From assembly GCF_001643375.1 (NCBI RefSeq), contig NZ_LSHB01000056.1:62001-126000 (forward strand): DNA of 64,000 nucleotides. Reading direction: 5' to 3'. Below the pieces are notes generated by a model. It saw nothing but the letters and a program-made list of their open reading frames with translations. It was not told the origin of the DNA and ran no database searches. The DNA is from Chryseobacterium sp. FP211-J200. Its GTDB lineage: Bacteria; Bacteroidota; Bacteroidia; Flavobacteriales; Weeksellaceae. A program made the translations under genes and the position numbers. This document shows positions 1 through 7,710 of this stretch, in pieces (position 1 is the stretch's first letter; every line of letters begins with the position of its first letter).

Positions 1-719
1 TCGATGACACCGTCGCTTAACATTTCTGTGTGAACGCCTAGGTCTTTATGATTGTGAAGACACTGCAGAACCGCATCCGGAATGGTTCCGATCCCCATTT
101 GAATTGTCGCTTTGTCATCTATCAATTCTGCAACATTTCTACCGATCATCATTTCTTCTTCACCCACTTTCTCACTGTAATTGATGGTCAGAAGCTCTTC
201 CTCGCTCCAAACCAATTTTTCGATTCTCTTCACGTGGATCATTCCATCGCCGTGTGTTCTTGGCATTTTTGAATTCACAATGGCAATGATCCTCTTCGTT
301 GTATCGATTGCACTTCTGGCAACATCAACAGAAGTTCCAAGCGTACAATAACCGTGAGCATCTGGAGGCGAAACCGTGATCAAAGCAACATCAATTGGCA
401 AAATTCCGTTTTTGAAAAGAATAGGAATTTCACTTAAGAAGATTGGAACATAATCACCGTTTTCAGAATTGACCGCTTCCCGAACAGGCGCAGATGTGAA
501 GAGTGAATTGATGTAAAAACTATCTTTATACTGAGGCTTGGCGATTTCCACATTTCCTTGTTGTGTGATGGAAACCATTTCCACATCTTTCAAACGTGAA
601 GATTGATTGCCTAATTCATTATATAAAATATTGGGTGTACAAGCACTTCCGTGCCCGAAAATCCTGTCTCCGCTTTTAATAATTGAAACTGCTTCAGCTG
701 CGCTTACGTAATTGATCAT
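1..719 (-). CDS. Acetyl-CoA hydrolase/transferase family protein (partial, C-terminus outside window)
   Basis: The first 239 residues are present, from an ATG at 717-719; the gene runs off the left edge. The protein starts MINYVSAAEAVSIIKSGDRI and carries FGHGSACTP and the CoA-transferase signature MGIGTIPDAVL near residue 210. This places it in the acetyl-CoA hydrolase / 4-hydroxybutyrate CoA-transferase (Cat1) family, cytoplasmic enzymes that move CoA between acyl groups or hydrolyse acyl-CoA. The catalytic Glu, which in this family lies further toward the C-terminus, is outside the window, so hydrolase and transferase cannot be told apart. A TAACTTTA sequence (736-743, minus strand) is a one-mismatch -7 box 16 bases upstream of the start. 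Confidence 0.85.
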   Translation of the reverse strand, partial: MINYVSAAEAVSIIKSGDRIFGHGSACTPNILYNELGNQSSRLKDVEMVSITQQGNVEIAKPQYKDSFYINSLFTSAPVREAVNSENGDYVPIFLSEIPILFKNGILPIDVALITVSPPDAHGYCTLGTSVDVARSAIDTTKRIIAIVNSKMPRTHGDGMIHVKRIEKLVWSEEELLTINYSEKVGEEEMMIGRNVAELIDDKATIQMGIGTIPDAVLQCLHNHKDLGVHTEMLSDGVI

Positions 720-894
720 TGCTTTTAATTTTTGTTAAAGTTAGATTTTAATCCTTAGAATATGGATGAGCATTATCATTCAATCCCGTATTTATCATTC
801 AAAATGACAAAAGTCACAATTATATTTTGAGAATTCGACAAAATGATTTTACTTTGCAATTCAAAGTTCTTTATAATCTTAATTAAATTTTAAA

Positions 895-1188
895 ATGATG
901 ATAACACAAAACCAGACCCCAGCTTTTATTTACTTATCAGCAGCAATTATTTTGATTGCACCATTTATTGCAATGCAATTCACGAAAGAAGTCAATTGGA
1001 CCGCTTCCGACTTTCTGATAATGGGAACATTACTTTTCACAACCGCATTGGCTGTGGATTTGGTTCTGAAAAAAGTGAAAAATTTCAAATCCAGATTGAT
1101 ATTGGTCTTCGGAATTTCAGCTTTATTAATTTTAATTTGGGCAGAAATGGCAGTTGGAATTTTCGGAAGTCCGATTGCCGGGAGTTAA
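895..1188 (+). CDS. Small three-helix membrane protein, hypothetical
   Basis: 97 residues with three hydrophobic segments at about 11-30, 39-58 and 68-92, the last ending in a short GSPIAGS tail. The second and third helices are separated by a basic loop (KKVKNFKSR), so that loop is probably cytoplasmic. I do not recognise a named family. ATG codons at 895 and 898 are both possible starts. A near-consensus -7 box TTACTTTG lies at 849-856. The gene ends 27 bases before the insertion sequence, whose left-end hairpin could act as its terminator. Confidence 0.7.
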   Translation: MMITQNQTPAFIYLSAAIILIAPFIAMQFTKEVNWTASDFLIMGTLLFTTALAVDLVLKKVKNFKSRLILVFGISALLILIWAEMAVGIFGSPIAGS

Positions 1189-1217
1189 TCCATTTAATTT
1201 TGAAACTAAATTCAAAA

Positions 1218-1248
1218 GAGGCTGTCTCAAAAGGACAGCCTCTTTTTT
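1218..1248 (+). terminator. Terminator-like hairpin at IS left end
   Basis: Nine-base stem GAGGCTGTC / GACAGCCTC with a 7-base loop, followed by TTTTTT at 1243-1248. It is formed by the insertion sequence end itself and lies just downstream of the small membrane protein gene. Confidence 0.6.
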
Positions 1249-1334
1249 GTGCTGAGTTGAAAAAAAACATTTTTAGGGTTTTGTATTTATAAAACTTTGA
1301 AAAATGAAGATAAAACTCAAAAAAGCAATCTATT

Positions 1335-2672
1335 TCAAGCTGCTTTTGCCATTTTTTTGAGATTATGGGCAATGGCGAGAATGCCGATTTCTACTTCGAC
1401 CTTGGTTTTCCCCCGAAGCATAAAGCGTTTAAAGTTTTTGTTGTGTTTGAGCTCTGCAAAAACAGGTTCAACATCGTGACATCGCTGTTTTCGAAGTTTG
1501 ATGCCTTTTTTGGTATTGAGAAGTTTGAAAACCCTTTCCCTGATTTTTGCCAGCTTCGGATTGTTTTGAGAAGTGGTTATTTGTCCCGATTTTTGATCTT
1601 TTCTGTAGTAATTGTATTTAACATAAGATTTTATTTTCTTGTTTTTCAGTAGGTTATAGTTTTCTTCCGAACCGTAGCCTGCATCGGCAACGAGCTCTTT
1701 CGGAACTTTATGATAGCTGTCTTCAAAACCTTTTAAATGAGACTCCAATGTTTTGGTATCCGTAGGATTGGGATGAATGGAATAATGTAAAATAAATTGT
1801 TTATTCGTAGAAATCTGTAGATTATAGGCCGCTTTGAGTTGTCCGTTTCGCATATGATCCTCTTTCATCCGCATAAAAGTAGCATCTGTATCGGTCTTGG
1901 AATAAGAGTTTCTGGCTTGTAAAATCGCCTGCTGCTTTTTGTATTTATCCAAATTGTTTGCCCAGTTTTTCTTGGCATAATTCAGTTTCTGACGAACTTT
2001 CGAAGGTATTTTTTTATCCTTCAACACCTCGTTGATCTTGTCGATGGTTTGTGCTACTTTTTCTGAATCAATCTCCTTAAAATCGATGTTTTCAGTGTTT
2101 TGAAGCTCTTCTTTTGCCACACTTTCTGCATAATTCCAAAGTTCTTCCAGTTGTTCTGCAATTCTTACCTGATGCTTCTTGATGGCTCTTCCCCAAACAA
2201 AAGTATAGCGGTTGGCGTTAGCCTCTATCTTGGTCCCATCTACAAAAGTGGTTTCCAGGCTTACCAAACCTTTCTTCTCCAAGAGCAAAACAATTTGTGT
2301 AAAGATGGCTTTGACTTCACCTTTCAATCGCTCGCTACGAAACCTGTTCAAAGTATTATGATCAGGACGGCTCATCGCCGAAAGCCACATAAAATGAATG
2401 TTTTCTTTCAATGCCTGTTCCATTTTCCGGCTCGAATAAATGTTACTCAAATAGCCATAAATCAATACTTTCAAAAGCATTTTCGGGTGGTAAGATGAAG
2501 TTCCTCCAGGTTTGTAGGTTTTGATTAAATTTTTAATATCCAAACCATCGATGATGTTTGAAACTATTTTCACAGGATGCTTTTCACCAATCAACTCCGA
2601 CAAATTCGGAGGAAAAAGCAAATTTTCTTTGGGATTGTAATCTTTAAAGACTACTTTTGACTTAGTTAGCAC
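1335..2672 (-). CDS. IS1182 family transposase
   Basis: 445 residues, apparently full length. The N-terminal DUF772-type domain contains HPKMLLKVLIYGYLSNIYSSR and MSRPDHNTLNRFR, followed by the first catalytic Asp in TTFVDGTKIEANANRYTF. A lysine/glutamate-rich insertion of about 100 residues comes next, then the second Asp in LVADAGYGSEENY, and the catalytic Glu in VEPVFAELKHNKNFKRF. These are the DDE residues of a cut-and-paste transposase. The open frame begins with GTG at 2670-2672, since no ATG is available upstream inside the element. No frameshift or stop is seen, so it may be active. Confidence 0.93.
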   Translation of the reverse strand: MLTKSKVVFKDYNPKENLLFPPNLSELIGEKHPVKIVSNIIDGLDIKNLIKTYKPGGTSSYHPKMLLKVLIYGYLSNIYSSRKMEQALKENIHFMWLSAMSRPDHNTLNRFRSERLKGEVKAIFTQIVLLLEKKGLVSLETTFVDGTKIEANANRYTFVWGRAIKKHQVRIAEQLEELWNYAESVAKEELQNTENIDFKEIDSEKVAQTIDKINEVLKDKKIPSKVRQKLNYAKKNWANNLDKYKKQQAILQARNSYSKTDTDATFMRMKEDHMRNGQLKAAYNLQISTNKQFILHYSIHPNPTDTKTLESHLKGFEDSYHKVPKELVADAGYGSEENYNLLKNKKIKSYVKYNYYRKDQKSGQITTSQNNPKLAKIRERVFKLLNTKKGIKLRKQRCHDVEPVFAELKHNKNFKRFMLRGKTKVEVEIGILAIAHNLKKMAKAA

Positions 2673-2773
2673 ACAGCAAATTACACAATTTGCAACTATT
2701 AGGAAAGCCTAGGCTTTCCTTTATTGCATAAAAAAGGCTATCTCGCTTTTGAGACAGCCTCTTCTTTATTAAT

Positions 2774-3928
2774 TTAATCTTCCAACCAACTCGTCTTATA
2801 ACTCGGATCCTCTACTTTTATCGCTTCTTCCGTCAGTTTGAAAGGCCGGAATGGGTCAACCATCACCGCATATTCGTCGGTAGATTTTTTACCAATGCTG
2901 CGTTCCATTGCGCCTGGATGCGGACCGTGAACAATCCCGCCAGGATGAAGTGAAAAGTCCATCAAATCAACGTGGTTTCTGCTCATAAAATCACCTTCTG
3001 TGTAAAACAAAACCTCGTCTGAATCGATGTTGGAATGATTGTAAGGCGCAGGAATCGCTTGTGGATGATAATCGTACATTCTTGCCACAAAAGAGCAAAC
3101 CACAAAATTATGCGCTTCAAAGTTCTGATGAACCGGAGGTGGTTGATGAATTCTCCCCGTAATCGGTTCAAAGTTTTTGATATTGAATTTGTAAGGATAA
3201 AAATAACCGTCCCAACCAACGACATCAAACGGATGCGTGGCATAAATGAAATCCGTGATTTGATTTTCCTTTTTGACTTTGAAAAGGAAATCACCTTTTT
3301 CATTTTTCGGTTCTACGAAAGTTGGCGGAACAATATCACGTTCACAAAATGGTGAATGTTCCAGTAATTGCCCGAACTCATTCCGGTAACGTTTTGGTGT
3401 GTAAATCGGAGAATGTGCTTCTATGAAAAGGAAAACATTGTCTTCAGATTCCAATTCCAACTGATAAATTGTTCCTCTCGGAATGATGAGATAATCGCCG
3501 ACAGAAAACTCGATATTTCCGAGCATTGTTTTCAGAATTCCTTTTCCAGCGTGTACGAAAAACAACTCGTCACATTCTGCATTTTTATAGAAATAGTCTG
3601 GAGATTTTTTTGGTTTTGCCAGACCCATTTTCAAATCATTGTTGAGCATCAAAACCTTTCGGCTTTCCAAAAAGTCATCTTCAGCGGTAACTTTTGCGCC
3701 TTTTATCATTCTTGGCGTTACGTTTTTTTCGACTGCAATTTTTGGCGTCACGTCTTTTGCTTCGCCGATAGATTTGATCTGAGTCGGGCGATGCGTGTGA
3801 TACAACAACGATGCAATACCGTGAAAGCCTTCTGTTCCAAAGAGTTGCTCGTAATAGAATTGGCCGTCTTCGGATTTGAAAACGGTGTGTCTTTTTGGTG
3901 GAATCTTACCTAACTGAACGTATCTCAT
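2774..3928 (-). CDS. hmgA: Homogentisate 1,2-dioxygenase
   Basis: 384 residues from the ATG at 3926-3928 (MRYVQLGKIPPKRH). Open frame continues upstream, but that part crosses the promoter and an intergenic repeat and does not resemble the family. The cupin enzyme opens the aromatic ring of homogentisate in tyrosine/phenylalanine breakdown, using Fe(II). Family motifs are VVGWDGYFYPY, HQPPPVHQNFEAHNFVVCSF, SDEVLFYTEGDF and HPGGIVHGPHPGAMERS; the last contributes iron ligands. The gene stands alone here, with no fumarylacetoacetase nearby. The insertion sequence ends 10 bases beyond its stop codon. Confidence 0.93.
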   Translation of the reverse strand: MRYVQLGKIPPKRHTVFKSEDGQFYYEQLFGTEGFHGIASLLYHTHRPTQIKSIGEAKDVTPKIAVEKNVTPRMIKGAKVTAEDDFLESRKVLMLNNDLKMGLAKPKKSPDYFYKNAECDELFFVHAGKGILKTMLGNIEFSVGDYLIIPRGTIYQLELESEDNVFLFIEAHSPIYTPKRYRNEFGQLLEHSPFCERDIVPPTFVEPKNEKGDFLFKVKKENQITDFIYATHPFDVVGWDGYFYPYKFNIKNFEPITGRIHQPPPVHQNFEAHNFVVCSFVARMYDYHPQAIPAPYNHSNIDSDEVLFYTEGDFMSRNHVDLMDFSLHPGGIVHGPHPGAMERSIGKKSTDEYAVMVDPFRPFKLTEEAIKVEDPSYKTSWLED

Positions 3929-3949
3929 TTTGTTGGATTTGGCTTTTCT

Positions 3950-3957
3950 CAAATGTA
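3950..3957 (-). promoter_or_regulatory. Bacteroidetes -7 box for hmgA
   Basis: Reads TACATTTG on the minus strand, a perfect TAnnTTTG, 21 bases before the hmgA ATG. It also shows that the open frame upstream of the ATG is not part of the gene. Confidence 0.7.
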
Positions 3958-4140
3958 ATATTTTTTTGAGAATTAGATTGCAACTTATTTTTGAACACAT
4001 ACTTCCACTCCGCTCAGTACACACGCAAATATTTTTTTTGACTATACTAAAAATATTTTTGAGTTCGCAAAGACGCTTTCGCTGAGCTAAGATGACAAAA
4101 CGTGATTTTACGCTGACTGTTGTTTTGTACTGAAAACTGC
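3958..4140. other. Intergenic stretch without a gene
   Basis: This part of the hmgA-BI-1 gap contains A/T tracts and two short CGCTCAG/CGCTGAG-containing segments (near 4005-4020 and 4068-4090). Those segments resemble the small repeat that also appears near 7631. I see no coding potential or RNA gene. Confidence 0.5.
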
Positions 4141-4227
4141 AGCCCGACTTGAGTGGAAATCCTTTTTTTGTGGCTGGAACAGCTAGGCAAAAAAGATTGG
4201 GAACGGAAGGCGGATAAAGCTGCCCAA
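4141..4227 (+). repeat. Intergenic repeat copy R1
   Basis: Begins AGCCCGACTTGAGTGG and ends near GGATAAAGCTGCCC. It closely matches the reverse complement of 19321-19436 (copy R2), except that R2 carries about 27 extra bases. It lies between the divergent hmgA and BI-1 genes. No coding potential is apparent. Confidence 0.8.
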
Positions 4228-4272
4228 ATAAAAAATACGGCATCAACTTTTCTTGATTCTTGTATCTTTTAC

Positions 4273-4280
4273 TATCTTTG
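4273..4280 (+). promoter_or_regulatory. -7 box for the BI-1 gene
   Basis: TATCTTTG, perfect TAnnTTTG, 21 bases before the ATG at 4302; a TTG at 4253-4255 is spaced like a -33 element. Confidence 0.65.
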
Positions 4281-4301
4281 AGATTATTAAAATTTTTACA
4301 A

Positions 4302-4985
4302 ATGAATGATTCATTAATGGTTTCTCAGATTTCAGAAATCGAAAGGGCAGAATTTTACAGAAAAACGTATATGCACGTCGCAGTGGCGATTTTGGCGTTC
4401 GGAGCGGTGGAATATTTGTTGTTGAAAACGATTCCATTGGAGACCGTTTTGTCAATGGTAACCGGGAAATATATCTGGCTGGCGGTTATCGGCGTTTTTT
4501 GGTTAGCGTCTATGCTGGCGACAAGACTCTCTTTTTCAGTTTCCAAAAACACGCAGTATTTGGGATTGGGATTGTACGTTTTGATAGAAGCCGTCATTTT
4601 CCTTCCAATGCTGGGAATTGCAAGTTTGTACGCACCGGAAATCATCACACAGGCTGCGCTGGTAACAGCTTTTATGTTTGCGGGTCTGACTGCAGCGGTT
4701 TTTATGACCAACAAAGATTTTTCTTTCCTTAGGAACATCATCGTTATTGGTGGATTTGTTGCCTTGGGCGTGATTGTCGTTGGCGCAATTTTCGGGTTCA
4801 ATCTTGGACTTTGGTTCTCTTTGGCGATGGTTGGATTGGCGAGTGCAAGTATTCTTTATGAGACTTACAACATCAAAAATATCTATACAAAAAACCAATA
4901 TGTTGGCGCGGCTTTGCAAATGTTTGCTTCGATAATGCTTTTGTTCTGGTACATTCTGAGAATTTTTATGAGCAGAAGAAGCTAA
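4302..4985 (+). CDS. Bax inhibitor-1 / YccA family membrane protein
   Basis: 227 residues from the ATG at 4302, chosen because the -7 box at 4273-4280 excludes the upstream in-frame start. Seven hydrophobic helices are visible. Family features include the N-terminal ERAEFYRKTYMHVAVAILAF, the conserved helix around AALVTAFMFAGLTAAVF, and ASILYETYNIKN in the sixth segment. BI-1 proteins are inner-membrane, pH-sensitive calcium-leak-type channels, and bacterial members such as YccA also interact with FtsH. The exact role here is unknown. A terminator follows at 5033-5061. Confidence 0.88.
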   Translation: MNDSLMVSQISEIERAEFYRKTYMHVAVAILAFGAVEYLLLKTIPLETVLSMVTGKYIWLAVIGVFWLASMLATRLSFSVSKNTQYLGLGLYVLIEAVIFLPMLGIASLYAPEIITQAALVTAFMFAGLTAAVFMTNKDFSFLRNIIVIGGFVALGVIVVGAIFGFNLGLWFSLAMVGLASASILYETYNIKNIYTKNQYVGAALQMFASIMLLFWYILRIFMSRRS

Positions 4986-5022
4986 TCAAGAAGCTAGATT
5001 TTAGAGATTAGAATTTAGACTT
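4985..5022 (+). repeat. TTAGA-type short repeat, copy 1
   Basis: Degenerate tandem units of tagattttagagattagaa type immediately downstream of the BI-1 stop codon. The same motif appears at about 7161-7193, 9081-9110 and 28134-28168. Confidence 0.55.
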
Positions 5023-5032
5023 ATCTATAATT

Positions 5033-5061
5033 AAACTCATCATTTTTTGGTGAGTTTTTTT
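5033..5061 (+). terminator. Terminator after BI-1 gene
   Basis: Stem AAACTCATCA / TGGTGAGTTT (one G-U pair), 5-base loop, followed by a T-run to 5061. Confidence 0.7.
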
Positions 5062-5109
5062 GTGTCCGAAAAATTAAAATAAAAGTAAATTTTTTATTTC
5101 TAATAAAAT

Positions 5110-5127
5110 TGTTAGCTTTGTCTAACA
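5110..5127 (+). promoter_or_regulatory. Promoter with overlapping palindromic operator for the TonB receptor
   Basis: A perfect -7 box TAGCTTTG (5113-5120) lies inside the inverted repeat TGTTAG-N6-CTAACA (5110-5127). A repressor bound here would block the promoter. The half-site TTAG/CTAA is reminiscent of DtxR/MntR-type metal repressor boxes, but that assignment is inference only. Confidence 0.55.
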
Positions 5128-5137
5128 TTTTTGTTTT

Positions 5138-7162
5138 ATGAAATTAATTCTCGTCTTGCTACTATTTTTATCTGTTTTTATTAATGCTCAACTGGATTCT
5201 GCTAATGTTTCTAAATCTGATACAATCAACAATTCTAAAAGCATTGACGAAGTCACCATAACTCAATTCTCTGTGAAGAAATTGAATAGTCCAATTTCCA
5301 CGGATGTTTATTCGCAACAGTTTTTTCGGAAAAATCCGACGGCTAATATGTTTGAAGCAATTGCGATGGTCAACGGCGTGAAACCCCAATTGAATTGCGC
5401 GGTTTGTAATACAGGTGACATTCACATCAACGGTTTGGAAGGCGCTTACACGATGATTTTGATTGACGGAATGCCGATCGTAAGTTCACTTTCCACAGTT
5501 TACGGACTCAGCGGAATTCCGAATAGTTTGATTGATAGAATTGAGGTGACGAAAGGTCCCGCTTCGTCTATTTATGGTTCGGAAGCGATGGGTGGCGTTA
5601 TTAATATCATTACAAAAAATGCTTTGCAGGCGCAGGATTTTGCGACCGATGTGATGACGGGAAATCAAGGTGAAATCAACCTTGACATTGCGAAAAAAGT
5701 GTTTGATAACAAGAATTTCTCCAGTTTATTGAGTCTTAATTATTTCTATTTCGGAAACAGAATTGACCAGAATAAAGATAATTTCACAGACACGCCTTTG
5801 CAAAACCGAATCTCAGTTTTCAACAAATGGAATTTCAAAAGAAAAGAAAACAGACAGGCGAGTTTTGCTTTGAGGTATTTTTATGAAGATAGATTTGGTG
5901 GCGAAATGCAATGGCAAAAGCGAAATCGAGGTTCTGACGATGTTTACGGAGAAAGCATTTACACGAATCGTTTTGAGTTTTTTGGAATTTATCAATTGCC
6001 TTTGAAGGAGAAATTTCTGCTTCAATATTCTTACAATTACCATCATCAGGATTCGTTTTATGGGAACACTTCTTACTTGGCGACTCAGAAAGTTTTGTTT
6101 CTGCAAATGAATTGGGAAAAGCAATTGGGTAAACATCTTTTGAGAAGTGGAACAACTTTAAAATCGACTTTTTATGATGATAATACGCCAGGAACTGCCA
6201 ACTCGATGGAAGAAAATCAACCAATGAAATCTCCGATTTATGGTTTTTACCTTGAAGCCGAATGGGAAATCAATCATAAAAACACCTTGCTTTTGGGTTA
6301 CAGATATGATTATCACAAGATTCACAAATCTGTGCATTCTCCGAGAGTGGCGTGGAAATTTGAGCCAAATCCTTACCATACTTTGAGGCTGAGTTTTGGA
6401 ACTGGTTTCCGTGTTGTGAATCTTTTTACGGAAGACCACGCGGCGTTGACTGGTTCTCGGGAAGTGGTTATTGCGGATGATTTGAAACCGGAAAAATCTT
6501 TAAATACAAACCTGAGTTATCTGATGAAAATTCCAATCAAAGATTATTTTATTAACGTTGATGTGAACGGATTTTACTCTTATTTTAATAATAAAATTGT
6601 GGGCGATTTTGATTCGGAGCCTGATAAAATTATTTATGATAATTTGGCTGGACACGCGATTTCGAGAGGAATTTCTGCAGACGTCAGTACGAATTGGACT
6701 TTGCCGATTCAGCTGATGCTTGGAGTGACTTATATGGATGTTTATCAGGAAAATGAAGGCGACAGAATCCAACAATTGCACGCACCGAAATGGAGCGGAA
6801 CTTACAATTTGAGTTATCAGTTTGCGAACAAATTTTCGATGGATTTGACGGGACAATTCTACGGACCAATGAGATTGCCAACTGTTCCAGATGATTTCCG
6901 ACCGGAATATTCGCCTTGGTTTACATTGATGAATATCCAGTTGACCAAAAAAATTGACAATGGTTTTGAGATTTATGGAGGCGTGCGAAATCTGTTAAAC
7001 TTTACGCCGAAAAATCCGATTCTGAGACCGTTTGACCCGTTTGATAATCAGGTGGATGATGTTGCGAGCAATCCTTATGGTTATACTTTTGATACGACTT
7101 ATGGGTATGCGCCGATGCAGGGAATTCGGACGTTTCTGGGGATTCGCTATCAGATAAGGTAG
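5138..7162 (+). CDS. TonB-dependent outer-membrane receptor with Cys-x-x-Cys plug
   Basis: 674 residues with a signal peptide (1-18, ending NAQ). There is no carboxypeptidase-like N-terminal domain, so it is a CirA/BtuB-type rather than SusC-type receptor. The plug domain (about 35-155) has NGLEGAYTMILIDGMPI and RIEVTKGPASSIYGSEAMGGVINIIT. Just before these is NCAVCNTGDIHING, with Cys87 and Cys90. The rest is a 22-strand beta-barrel ending in an aromatic-rich IRYQIR. The paired cysteines suggest a metal or redox-sensitive substrate, possibly copper, but the substrate is not established. A thioredoxin-like gene follows 32 bases downstream and is probably co-transcribed. Confidence 0.85.
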   Translation: MKLILVLLLFLSVFINAQLDSANVSKSDTINNSKSIDEVTITQFSVKKLNSPISTDVYSQQFFRKNPTANMFEAIAMVNGVKPQLNCAVCNTGDIHINGLEGAYTMILIDGMPIVSSLSTVYGLSGIPNSLIDRIEVTKGPASSIYGSEAMGGVINIITKNALQAQDFATDVMTGNQGEINLDIAKKVFDNKNFSSLLSLNYFYFGNRIDQNKDNFTDTPLQNRISVFNKWNFKRKENRQASFALRYFYEDRFGGEMQWQKRNRGSDDVYGESIYTNRFEFFGIYQLPLKEKFLLQYSYNYHHQDSFYGNTSYLATQKVLFLQMNWEKQLGKHLLRSGTTLKSTFYDDNTPGTANSMEENQPMKSPIYGFYLEAEWEINHKNTLLLGYRYDYHKIHKSVHSPRVAWKFEPNPYHTLRLSFGTGFRVVNLFTEDHAALTGSREVVIADDLKPEKSLNTNLSYLMKIPIKDYFINVDVNGFYSYFNNKIVGDFDSEPDKIIYDNLAGHAISRGISADVSTNWTLPIQLMLGVTYMDVYQENEGDRIQQLHAPKWSGTYNLSYQFANKFSMDLTGQFYGPMRLPTVPDDFRPEYSPWFTLMNIQLTKKIDNGFEIYGGVRNLLNFTPKNPILRPFDPFDNQVDDVASNPYGYTFDTTYGYAPMQGIRTFLGIRYQIR

Positions 7163-7193
7163 ATGTTAGAAATTAGATTTTAGAAGTTAGATT
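7161..7193 (+). repeat. TTAGA-type short repeat, copy 2
   Basis: Degenerate units of gttagaaattagattttagaagttagatt fill the gap between the receptor stop and the next start codon. Confidence 0.55.
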
Positions 7194-7194
7194 A

Positions 7195-7677
7195 ATGAAA
7201 ATATTGACTTTCATATTATTAATGATTTCCGGGATTTTAAATTCGCAGGAAGTGAAACATTATGGATTTGATAGTTTACCTGAGAAGTTGGAGAAACCGA
7301 TTTTGATTTATATGAAAACCGATTGGTGCTCAATTTGTAAGGTTCAGAAATATCAAGTTGAGAAAGATTTGGAGTTGAGAAATCTGATGGAAGAAAAGGT
7401 TTATTTTATCACTTTTAATCCTGAAAAATATAAAGAATCGATTAAATTTTTTGATAAAAATTACAATTATATTTCGAACGGAAATTCTGGCATTCACGAA
7501 TTGGCGGTTGAAATTTCATCCAACAAAAAACCAGTTTATCCAAGTTGGATTTTGATTGGTAATAATGGGAAAGTTTTATTTCGAAATGAAGGATTGATTG
7601 ATAATGGGATTTTGAAATTATTGATAAGCAATTCGACTTCGCTCAGTGTGACAAACAAAAAACCTTCTGAAAATTAA
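7195..7677 (+). CDS. Periplasmic thioredoxin-like protein
   Basis: 160 residues: signal peptide 1-17 (MKILTFILLMISGILNS), then a thioredoxin fold with the redox motif WCSIC (Cys45 and Cys48) and a cis-proline region around KPVYPSWILIG. Together with the upstream receptor, which carries two plug cysteines, it suggests that thiol chemistry and uptake are linked at the envelope. The last roughly 15 residues (STSLSVTNKKPSEN) are encoded by a short repeat (7631-7652) and by the left arm of the terminator. The C-terminus therefore looks like a recent extension. DsbD-gamma or thioredoxin_7-type families are the closest guess. Confidence 0.8.
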   Translation: MKILTFILLMISGILNSQEVKHYGFDSLPEKLEKPILIYMKTDWCSICKVQKYQVEKDLELRNLMEEKVYFITFNPEKYKESIKFFDKNYNYISNGNSGIHELAVEISSNKKPVYPSWILIGNNGKVLFRNEGLIDNGILKLLISNSTSLSVTNKKPSEN

Positions 7678-7688
7678 TCCAGAAGGTT
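7661..7688 (-). terminator. Bidirectional terminator between thioredoxin-like gene and mpl
   Basis: Perfect 9-bp stem AACCTTCTG / CAGAAGGTT with a 10-base loop. The poly-T tract is on the minus strand, so it mainly serves mpl. The stop codon of the plus-strand gene lies in the loop. Confidence 0.75.
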
Positions 7689-7710
7689 GATAATTTATAT
7701 TTAATAAAAT

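Larger units (their letters stand above)
1216..2763 (-). mobile_element. Complete IS1182-type insertion sequence
   Basis: The element is about 1548 bp, bounded by 18-bp perfect terminal inverted repeats at 1216-1233 and 2746-2763, and holds one transposase gene on the minus strand. The inverted-repeat core is GAGGCTGTCTCAAAAG. Each terminal repeat continues inward into a sequence that folds back on it. The left end forms a 9-bp stem (1218-1226 with 1234-1242) followed by a T-run, and the right end forms an imperfect equivalent. I see no convincing target-site duplication directly flanking the repeats. The terminal hairpins would stop transcription entering or leaving the element. Confidence 0.9.

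Noticed and set aside
3368-3913. Plus-strand open frame of about 180 codons inside hmgA
   Set aside because: It is antisense to a well-supported gene and has no promoter or family pattern.
3929-4246. In-frame extension of hmgA upstream of its ATG
   Set aside because: It crosses the -7 box at 3950-3957 and repeat R1, and does not match the family; the ATG at 3928 gives the expected length.
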